Of a DNA stretch of 12,708 nucleotides, positions 6,877 through 12,708 are shown piece by piece. The position numbers and the translations under genes are program-made. Position 1 is the first letter of the stretch. Every line of letters starts with the position of its first letter. The notes under the pieces are model-generated. The model was not told where the DNA came from. It was given only the letters and a program-made list of their open reading frames with translations, and made no database searches. This DNA comes from Ruminococcaceae bacterium UBA1438 (GTDB taxonomy: Bacteria; Bacillota; Clostridia; Oscillospirales; Acutalibacteraceae), in NCBI GenBank assembly GCA_002329285.1, contig DCTO01000065.1, forward strand, positions 1,666 to 14,373, read 5' to 3'.

Positions 6877-6904
6877 TTGACAAAACAAAAGACTTTTGAA
6901 TAAT
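6877..6904 (+). promoter_or_regulatory. possible second, proximal ctsR promoter (P2)
   Basis: TTGACA (6877-6882) and AATAAT (6899-6904) are 16 nt apart and would start transcription about 18 nt before ctsR. The -35 includes a minus-strand CtsR half-site (TTTGAC), and the spacer contains CAAAAG-a-CTTTTG. The hexamers are good, but in AT-rich DNA they may be chance. Confidence 0.4.
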
Positions 6905-6928
6905 CCGTTTTCAGGGAAGTGATTAAAG

Positions 6929-7378
6929 GTGAATATGTCAGATATTATCGCGGATATGATTCTTGATATGTTTGATGATAATAAATCAACGATTCAGATC
7001 AGGCGCAATGATTTGGCGTCCCGTCTCGGTTGTGTTCCAAGCCAGATTAATTATGTTATAACCTCTCGTTTCACCCCGGAGCAGGGCTATCGCATTGAAA
7101 GCCGCAGGGGCGGCGGTGGCTGCATTTATATAACCCGCGCAAATTCAAAGGATTCCGCAATCGTGGCGCTGATTAACAGCATCGGCGAGGAGCTTGATGA
7201 GCGCACGGCAAGGGCGCAGATTTATAATCTTAATTATCAAAGCCTGATTGATGAAAGAAGCGAAAAGCTTCTTATTGCGGCAACGGCCGATTCAAATTTC
7301 AAGGGCATTGAAGCAAAGGAAAAAAATATGGTTCGTGCAAAGCAGTTTAAGCAAATGCTGCTTGCATATATTGATTAA
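6929..7378 (+). CDS. ctsR: transcriptional repressor CtsR of class III stress genes
   Basis: The 149-residue product has the CtsR N-terminal SDII start, a winged helix-turn-helix with the family signature CVPSQINYVITSRFTPEQGY (35-54) and the glycine wing RRGGGG (59-64) that inserts into DNA; the C-terminal part is the helical dimerisation domain. CtsR represses its own operon and other clp genes by binding the heptad repeats seen three times upstream. In Bacillus subtilis the McsB kinase phosphorylates arginines of the wing, and both Arg59 and Arg60 are present here. The start is ambiguous: GTG at 6929 (AGGGAAG 9 nt upstream, giving MNMSDII) or ATG at 6935 (AAAGG at 6925-6929, giving MSDII); family N-termini allow both. 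It is the first gene of a four-gene operon whose base composition is clearly less AT-rich than the region to its left. Confidence 0.97.
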   Translation: MNMSDIIADMILDMFDDNKSTIQIRRNDLASRLGCVPSQINYVITSRFTPEQGYRIESRRGGGGCIYITRANSKDSAIVALINSIGEELDERTARAQIYNLNYQSLIDERSEKLLIAATADSNFKGIEAKEKNMVRAKQFKQMLLAYID

Positions 7379-7423
7379 GGATCAATAAAAATTACCATAC
7401 TTATTCAGAAAGGATGATTAATT

Positions 7424-7960
7424 ATGAAATGCCAGCATTGTAATGAAAGGGAAGCAACAACCCACATCAGAAAAAATATAAACGGCGAAAAAACAGAAAT
7501 GCATCTTTGCAGCGAATGCGCAAGGGAGCTTGGCGTTATGGAGGAGTTCAGCACAGAGAGTTTATTTAAGGATAGCTTCTTCGGCAGTCTGCTCGGCGCA
7601 GGTATTCCCGCAATGAATTTGCTTTCGGGAATTGAAAGATGCGAAACCTGCGGCTCAACCTTTAATGATATCGTTAAAAGCGGAAAGGTTGGCTGCGCAA
7701 ATTGCTATTCAAAATTCTCCGATAAGCTGGAGCCCTCAATCGTTAAGCTTCACGGTAAGGCAAGCCACATCGGAAAGAACATCAGCTACACAGAGGTTGA
7801 GGATGAGCCGGAGGTTAACACCTCAGCAGACAGCGCAGAGCCCCGGGGCAATGATCTTCACTCCCTGAAAAAGGAGCTGAAGCAGGCAATCAAGGAACAG
7901 CGCTTTGAGGATGCTGCTGTTCTCAGAGATAAAATCAAAGAGATTTCACAGGAGGGTTAA
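7424..7960 (+). CDS. mcsA: McsA, zinc-finger activator of the McsB arginine kinase
   Basis: The 178-residue product has four CxxC knuckles (C3/C6, C29/C32, C73/C76, C91/C94), the two zinc sites typical of McsA, and a C-terminal UVR motif (about 144-176, LKQAIKEQRFEDAAVLRDKI) of the type that contacts ClpC. A low-complexity polar linker (about 122-142) joins the two halves. In Bacillus, McsA binds and activates McsB. Spacing to mcsB is 2 nt, so the products are likely made in coupled amounts. The ATG at 7424 has AAAGGATG upstream (7409-7416). All zinc ligands are intact, in contrast to the unusual McsB encoded next. Confidence 0.95.
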   Translation: MKCQHCNEREATTHIRKNINGEKTEMHLCSECARELGVMEEFSTESLFKDSFFGSLLGAGIPAMNLLSGIERCETCGSTFNDIVKSGKVGCANCYSKFSDKLEPSIVKLHGKASHIGKNISYTEVEDEPEVNTSADSAEPRGNDLHSLKKELKQAIKEQRFEDAAVLRDKIKEISQEG

Positions 7961-7962
7961 AA

Positions 7963-8952
7963 ATGAATTGTTGGTATAACGGCGTCGGCGCGGATAATGA
8001 TGTTGTTTTGTTTTCAAAAATACGCCTTGCAAGAAATCTTAAAGACACTCCCTTTAAAAGCAAAATGAGCCCCGAGGTAAAAAGGGGAACCGTTAAAAAG
8101 CTTTTTGCAACAGTTAAAAATTCTCCGCTGGCGGGCGAATTTAATTTGATTGATTTAAGCTCGGCGTCGGATATCAAAGCAATTTCTTATGCTGAAAAGC
8201 AGGCAATAAGCCCTGAATTTGCAAAGGAGAAGGGCGCCTTCCTGTTTTCGCATGATGAAAGCGCATCAGTTATGCTCTGCGAGGAGGACCATATCAAAAT
8301 AACTGCCTTTGCCTCCGGCCTTGATTTGAAATCGGCGTATGAAAAGGCAAACAGAATTGATGATGTTTTTATTGAGAATCTGCCGATTGCGTTTAATGAA
8401 AGGCTTGGCTTTTTAACCGCAAGTCCGATGAACATCGGCACGGGAATGAAAGCCTCAATCGGGCTTCATCTTCCTGCTCTCAAGGAAAACGGCGGCATCG
8501 GAAGGCTTGCTTCAATGGTTGGTAAGCTTGGGATATCACTGCGCCCGATGTATAAGGAAAACGGCGCGTTTTACGTTTTAACAAATCAGCTTTCCCTCGG
8601 AATAACAGAGGCTGCGGCAATTGAAAATATGAATTCCGTTGCGGCGCAGATTATTCTTCAGGAGCGCAATCTCAGGGAAACAATGAAAAACAGCGAGCGC
8701 TGGGAGGATAGGCTTTATCGCAGTATGGGCACGCTTAAAATGGCGCGCAAGCTTGGCTTTGCCGAATTCATTTCGCTCATCTCCGATGTCCGTCTCGGCG
8801 TTGCTCTCGGTTTCTTTGAAACCGAGGTTAACACAATCGGCTGGCTTATTCATAATCTGGCGGATGGCACCGTGCTTTCGGATTCAGACAGCGAAGGCAC
8901 GCCGGAGCTTGCTCCGAAGCTCCGCGCAGAGATTGTGAGAGCAAAGCTGTAA
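7963..8952 (+). CDS. mcsB: McsB-like protein arginine kinase, divergent active site
   Basis: The 329-residue product belongs to the McsB branch of the phosphagen kinase fold: SKIRLARN (18-25), CEEDHIKI (106-113), TASPMNIGTGMKASIGLHLPAL (152-173, split here into LTASPMNIGTG and KASIGLHLPAL). McsB phosphorylates arginines of CtsR and of damaged proteins, targeting the latter to ClpC-ClpP. It is shorter than Bacillus McsB (about 363 residues). Compared with that protein from memory, the catalytic Cys before Pro is Ser154, nucleotide-binding arginines are Lys19 and Lys163, the RGxYGEGSEA loop is shortened to RPMYKENGA (194-202), and the C-terminal RDxxRA phosphoarginine pocket reads APKLRA (317-322). 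The glutamates E107/E108 remain. GGAGGG (7951-7956) precedes the ATG. It may have altered or low kinase activity, or act mainly as an adaptor. Confidence 0.9.
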   Translation: MNCWYNGVGADNDVVLFSKIRLARNLKDTPFKSKMSPEVKRGTVKKLFATVKNSPLAGEFNLIDLSSASDIKAISYAEKQAISPEFAKEKGAFLFSHDESASVMLCEEDHIKITAFASGLDLKSAYEKANRIDDVFIENLPIAFNERLGFLTASPMNIGTGMKASIGLHLPALKENGGIGRLASMVGKLGISLRPMYKENGAFYVLTNQLSLGITEAAAIENMNSVAAQIILQERNLRETMKNSERWEDRLYRSMGTLKMARKLGFAEFISLISDVRLGVALGFFETEVNTIGWLIHNLADGTVLSDSDSEGTPELAPKLRAEIVRAKL

Positions 8953-8982
8953 ATATAATTATCATCAAAGAAGGTGATTGTA

Positions 8983-11409
8983 ATGTATAAATTCAGCAAT
9001 TTCACACAAAAGGCAAATGATGCATTAAATCTGGCCATTAAATCCGCAGAGGGCTATGGCCACAATTATATAGGTTCAGAGCATATTTTGCTCGGAATAT
9101 TAAAAGAGGGCAGCGGTATGGGCGCGCAGCTGCTTGAGGAGCACGGAGCGGATTGCGACGAGCTTGATGCTCTCATCCGCGAGCATATCGGTGTCGGCAG
9201 CCCAACAAGGCTTTCGCCCGATGAATTCACGCCCAATGCAAAGCGCATTATTGAAATGGGCTTTCAGATTGCAAGGGGAATGCGCAATTCCTTTGTCGGC
9301 ACAGAGCATTTAATCCTTGCGCTTTTAAGAGATTCTGATTCAAGCGCTGTTAAGCTCCTGAACTCCCTTGGCGTTGATGAGGAACAGCTTTTTCAGGAGC
9401 TTGTCACCGATCTCAGCCGTGAGGGCACACAGGGTAAATCCGGCAAGGGCGCTTCCAAAAAAGGCAAAAGCAGCACTCCAACCCTTGATGAATTCGGCAA
9501 GGATTTAACTGAAGAGGCAAGGGACGGCAAAATAGACCCCGTTATCGGCAGGGAAAAGGAGATTGAAAGGGTAGTTCAGATTCTTTCCCGCCGCACTAAA
9601 AACAACCCCTGCCTGATTGGTGAGCCGGGCGTCGGCAAAACCGCAATTGCAGAGGGACTTGCTCTGAAAATCGTTAAGGGCGAGGTGCCGGAGCTTCTTG
9701 AGGGCAAGAAAATCGTCGCCCTTGATTTAACCTCAATGGTTGCCGGCACAAAATATCGCGGCGATTTTGAGGAGCGCATTAAAAAAGCAATGGATGAGGT
9801 TAAGGCCGCAAAGGACGTTATCCTCTTTATTGATGAGGTTCACACAATTATGGGCGCAGGTGCGGCAGAGGGCGCAGTTGATGCGGCAAACATCCTCAAG
9901 CCCTCGCTTGCAAGGGGAGAAATCCAGGTCATCGGCGCAACCACAATTGATGAATACAGAAAGAATATTGAAAAGGACGCCGCGCTTGAGCGCCGTTTCC
10001 AAAGCGTTATGGTTGGTGAGCCGACCGAGGAGGAAACCGTTGAGATTTTAAAGGGCCTTCGCGATAAATACGAGGCTCACCATAAGGTTAAAATCACCGA
10101 TGAGGCAATTGACACAGCGGTAAAAATGAGCTCCCGCTATATTGCAGACCGCTTTTTACCCGATAAAGCAATAGACCTTATTGATGAGGCAGCCTCCCGC
10201 GTTCGCTTAAAGGCGTTCACTGCGCCGCCAAATCTCAAGGAAATGGAGCGCGAAATCAAGCGCCTTGAGCAGGAGAAGGAAACGGCAGTGCATTCCCAGG
10301 ATTATGAAAATGCCGCAAAGCTTCGCGATAAGCAGCAGTCTCTTCAAACGCTGCTTTCGGAGGAAAAGGAAAAATGGAAAAATTCCTCAACCCGTGAGGT
10401 TATGGAAATCAGCACGGAGGATATTGCAAATGTGGTTTCCTCATGGTCCGGAATTCCGGTAACCCAGCTCACAAAGGAGGAATCCGAAAAGCTGCTTAAT
10501 ATGGAGCAGATTCTGCACGAAAGAATAGTCGGCCAGGATAAGGCGGTTTCCTCAATCGCCCGCGCAATCAGGCGCGGCAGGGTTGGCATCAAAAATCCCG
10601 CAAGGCCGCTCGGCTCTTTCATATTCCTCGGCCCAACCGGCGTCGGCAAAACAGAGCTTTGCAAAGCGCTGGCAGAGGCAATGTTCGGCAATGAGGAGGC
10701 AATCATTAAGCTTGATATGAGCGAATATATGGAAAAGCACACGGTTTCCAAGCTCATAGGCTCGCCTCCCGGTTATGTCGGTTATGATGACGGCGGCCAG
10801 CTCACCGAGAAAATCCGCCGCAAGCCTTATTCGGTTGTGCTTTTTGATGAGATTGAAAAGGCTCATCCCGATGTTTTCAATATGCTGCTTCAGATTTTGG
10901 AGGATGGTGTGCTCACCGATTCGCAGGGGCGCAAGGTTTCTTTCAAGAATTCGATTATCATAATGACCTCAAATGTCGGCGCATCAAAGATTGTTGATGG
11001 AAAGAAATCTCTCGGCTTCGGTGAGGATTCGGATTCCGGCAAGAATATTGAAGAATTTGTTATGCAGGATTTAAAGCGCACCTTTAAGCCCGAATTTCTT
11101 AACAGAGTTGATGAAATCATTGTTTTCAGTCAGCTTGAAAAAGAGGATATTAAGGAAATTGCGCGCCGTATGCTTAAAACTCTGCAAAAGAGATTAAAGG
11201 ATATGGAGATAGAGATTGATTTCACAGATGAGGCAATCACGGCAATCGCGGATGCAGGCTTTGATAAGGTTTACGGAGCAAGGCCGCTTCGCCGCGCAAT
11301 TCAGCAAAAGATTGAGGACCCGCTTTCAGAGCATATTCTTGAGGGTAAAATCAATGCCGGTGATAAATGCACGGTTGATTATTCAAACGGCGAATTCAGC
11401 TTCAATTAA
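8983..11409 (+). CDS. clpC: ClpC, ATP-dependent unfoldase of the ClpCP protease
   Basis: The 808-residue product is of normal ClpC length. It has two Clp N-terminal repeats (about 1-145), a first AAA+ module with Walker A GEPGVGKT (213-220), a middle domain with a UVR motif ([16 protein letters not shown]), and a second AAA+ module with Walker A GPTGVGKT (550-557), Walker [12 protein letters not shown] and the loop tripeptide LGF (677-679) that docks on ClpP, then the C-terminal D2-small domain. It unfolds proteins in the cytosol and passes them to ClpP, which is not in this window. ATG at 8983 ([11 protein letters not shown]) is preferred over an in-frame GTG at 8974 because the ribosome binding site AGAAGG covers that GTG and the family N-terminus starts here. 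It lies 30 nt after mcsB and is the last gene before a strong terminator. Confidence 0.97.
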   Translation: MYKFSNFTQKANDALNLAIKSAEGYGHNYIGSEHILLGILKEGSGMGAQLLEEHGADCDELDALIREHIGVGSPTRLSPDEFTPNAKRIIEMGFQIARGMRNSFVGTEHLILALLRDSDSSAVKLLNSLGVDEEQLFQELVTDLSREGTQGKSGKGASKKGKSSTPTLDEFGKDLTEEARDGKIDPVIGREKEIERVVQILSRRTKNNPCLIGEPGVGKTAIAEGLALKIVKGEVPELLEGKKIVALDLTSMVAGTKYRGDFEERIKKAMDEVKAAKDVILFIDEVHTIMGAGAAEGAVDAANILKPSLARGEIQVIGATTIDEYRKNIEKDAALERRFQSVMVGEPTEEETVEILKGLRDKYEAHHKVKITDEAIDTAVKMSSRYIADRFLPDKAIDLIDEAASRVRLKAFTAPPNLKEMEREIKRLEQEKETAVHSQDYENAAKLRDKQQSLQTLLSEEKEKWKNSSTREVMEISTEDIANVVSSWSGIPVTQLTKEESEKLLNMEQILHERIVGQDKAVSSIARAIRRGRVGIKNPARPLGSFIFLGPTGVGKTELCKALAEAMFGNEEAIIKLDMSEYMEKHTVSKLIGSPPGYVGYDDGGQLTEKIRRKPYSVVLFDEIEKAHPDVFNMLLQILEDGVLTDSQGRKVSFKNSIIIMTSNVGASKIVDGKKSLGFGEDSDSGKNIEEFVMQDLKRTFKPEFLNRVDEIIVFSQLEKEDIKEIARRMLKTLQKRLKDMEIEIDFTDEAITAIADAGFDKVYGARPLRRAIQQKIEDPLSEHILEGKINAGDKCTVDYSNGEFSFN

Positions 11410-11425
11410 TCCCCTATAGAAAACA

Positions 11426-11456
11426 AAACCCTGATGCTTGATGCATCAGGGTTTTT
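11426..11456. terminator. bidirectional rho-independent terminator after clpC
   Basis: A 12-bp perfect stem, AAACCCTGATGC (11426-11437) with GCATCAGGGTTT (11443-11454) around a TTGAT loop, ends in a T-run on the + strand. The other strand ends in TTTTGTTTTC. It serves clpC and the convergent rubredoxin gene. Confidence 0.92.
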
Positions 11457-11463
11457 AGTTTAA

Positions 11464-11622
11464 TTAAGCTTCCGAAAAGCTGTCTTTCCCAACTCCGCAA
11501 AGCGGGCAAGCCCAATCCTCGGGCAAATCCTCAAAAGGTGTGCCGGGCTCAATGCCGTTATCGGGATCTCCGATTTCAGGGTCATATTCATAACCGCAGA
11601 TATCGCATACGTATTTAGCCAT
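11464..11622 (-). CDS. rubredoxin
   Basis: The 52-residue product is a textbook rubredoxin: [20 protein letters not shown] with C6/C9, then [24 protein letters not shown] with C39/C42, and a short acidic tail. The four cysteines bind one iron in a soluble one-electron carrier, which in anaerobes commonly feeds rubrerythrin, superoxide reductase or rubredoxin:oxygen oxidoreductase; none of these partners is in the window. AAGGAG (complement of 11631-11636) lies 8 nt before the ATG. It is only 19 nt downstream of the LRR/rubredoxin-like gene on the same strand, so the two probably share a transcript, and it ends at the terminator shared with clpC. All conserved aromatic and Pro/Gly positions are present, so it should be functional. 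Confidence 0.96.
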   Translation of the reverse strand: MAKYVCDICGYEYDPEIGDPDNGIEPGTPFEDLPEDWACPLCGVGKDSFSEA

Positions 11623-11641
11623 AAATTTTACTCCTTATTAA

Positions 11642-12708
11642 TTATTGCCTTTCAGCTGAATAGTTAACGGGAACCTTCTTGCTGAATAAGCCGTTGTTGT
11701 ATTCCGGGAGCCAGCTTTCGCCAAGCTCGCAGTTGCTCTTAAAGGTTTCCTCATCGGCAGCAACGTTAACCTCTGTTATGCCAACAAGGTCTTTAGTGTT
11801 ATCATCCTTGTAAATAGCTTCCCACATGCAGTGGTGGCCGATGGATTTAACGGAAGACGGAATATAGATATAATCAAGCCCTCTGAGATGATAGAAAGCA
11901 TCTGAACCGATTGTTTCAAGCCCATCGGGCAGTGAATTATAAACATTGGTGAGCTCGGGCAGGGTGTCATAGAAGGTGCCGGTGATCGGGGTTTCGGTCT
12001 TATAAGAATAGATATGCCTTAAAATCTCATTCTTAAAGATTGCCTGCGCACCGATTTCGGTAACGCCCTCCGGAATATAAAGCTCTGTAATGTTTGAATA
12101 TGCAAATGCAAGCTGGCCGATCTTGGTAACGGTTGAAGGAATGATGTATGTTCTTGTTTTGAGGTTATATTCCTCAAAGAAAGCCTCATCGTATTTCTCT
12201 GTCGTTCCCCAAAGCTCCCACATCTCATTGCCGTCATCATCAAAAAGATCAGGATGGCAAGCCTGGTAATAGCTGTTTGTTTTTGAATCGCACGGTTTGC
12301 CGTTGCCGGGGCATTTGAAATCCTCCGGGAATTCCGTCGGCAAAGTGCCCGGGGCAATTCCGTTATCGGGGTCGCCAACCTCCGGGTCGTACTGCCTGCC
12401 GCAAACCTCGCATTCCCAAACCAGGTGAGCATAGCCCTCTTTGATTCTCAGCGTTCTGTCATAATCGGTTGGATAGAAGATAATCTCTGTCATATCCTTT
12501 GTGTAAACAACGCCGTCAACGTCGCAGTAATACGGATTTTCGTCATCGATCTCAACATACTGAACATTCCAGCAGGAATAGATTGATTTGCCGTCAAGTT
12601 GCTTAACGTCCTTGCCGATATAAAGCCTTTCGATAGTGCCATCGCAGTTGAATGCGTAATCGTGCAGGGCGGTAATCGGCTTGTTTGGGTCGCCGTCAAC
12701 GAAATCAA
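11642..12708 (-). CDS. LRR_5/BspA-like protein with inserted rubredoxin-like domain (5' end missing)
   Basis: The frame stays open from the stop at 11642 to the right edge, so at least 355 residues belong to one protein whose N-terminus lies outside. The first part is LRR_5/BspA-like ([38 protein letters not shown]), and later repeats include [35 protein letters not shown] and [12 protein letters not shown]. Between YP and TYIIPS, where such repeats normally continue after a few residues, about 100 residues are inserted (roughly 12470-12165). They contain [20 protein letters not shown] and [15 protein letters not shown], i.e. a rubredoxin-like fold with CxxC and then a CX6C instead of CxxC. 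BspA-like proteins are usually secreted or surface-bound, but no signal region can be judged here. A metal-binding or purely structural role is possible. An internal Met at 12493 is not the start. Confidence 0.85.
   Translation of the reverse strand, partial: DFVDGDPNKPITALHDYAFNCDGTIERLYIGKDVKQLDGKSIYSCWNVQYVEIDDENPYYCDVDGVVYTKDMTEIIFYPTDYDRTLRIKEGYAHLVWECEVCGRQYDPEVGDPDNGIAPGTLPTEFPEDFKCPGNGKPCDSKTNSYYQACHPDLFDDDGNEMWELWGTTEKYDEAFFEEYNLKTRTYIIPSTVTKIGQLAFAYSNITELYIPEGVTEIGAQAIFKNEILRHIYSYKTETPITGTFYDTLPELTNVYNSLPDGLETIGSDAFYHLRGLDYIYIPSSVKSIGHHCMWEAIYKDDNTKDLVGITEVNVAADEETFKSNCELGESWLPEYNNGLFSKKVPVNYSAERQ

Noticed and set aside
8974..8982. GTG start for ClpC
   Set aside because: It overlaps the ribosome binding site, and ClpC proteins start at the following MYKF-type sequence.
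9733..10757. Several open frames antisense to clpC
   Set aside because: Long antisense frames are expected opposite a codon-biased, conserved gene; none shows a start signal or protein-like motifs.
12490..12708. 72-residue minus-strand open frame at the right edge
   Set aside because: It is a frame-shifted shadow; the LRR/rubredoxin-like frame is open through the same bases and has clear LRR_5 text.

Overview
The window comes from a low-to-medium GC Firmicute, most likely a gut-type Clostridia member (Oscillospiraceae/Ruminococcaceae-like). The main evidence is a ctsR-mcsA-mcsB-clpC operon with CtsR heptad operators, strong GGAGG-type ribosome binding sites, a BspA-like leucine-rich repeat protein and TnpV-like mobile-element debris. 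Placement below class is a guess.

Region 1 (1-5703, + strand, AT-rich) is a defence cluster: the 3' end of an M.HpaII-like cytosine-C5 methyltransferase, an HpaII-family (CCGG) restriction endonuclease, a second and different C5 methyltransferase overlapping it by 4 nt, and an 1100-residue protein joining an N-terminal DUF4365/PD-(D/E)XK-like nuclease domain to a C-terminal SF1 (RecD/UvrD-like) helicase. Tight spacing suggests one transcript. The extra methylase and the nuclease-helicase are not required by a plain HpaII system and may form a second, linked defence module.

Region 2 (5704-6928) is mobile-element-like. It holds a gene-free stretch of hairpins, three of which are each followed by the same 9-mer CTGCTCGCT at an exact 57-nt period. 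Then come a bidirectional terminator, two small minus-strand genes (a TnpV-like protein and a 60-residue protein), an orphan minus-strand terminator-like hairpin, and the regulatory region of ctsR with three CtsR operators.

Region 3 (6929-11409, + strand, visibly more GC-rich) is the class III heat-shock operon. CtsR represses; McsA and McsB normally form the protein-arginine kinase that inactivates CtsR and marks substrates; ClpC unfolds them for ClpP. The McsB here carries substitutions at several positions that are normally invariant.

Region 4 (11410-12708) starts with a bidirectional terminator shared with convergent minus-strand genes: a 52-residue rubredoxin, and upstream of it the 3' part of an LRR_5/BspA-like protein that has a rubredoxin-like domain inserted inside its repeat array. 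No tRNA, rRNA or CRISPR array was seen.
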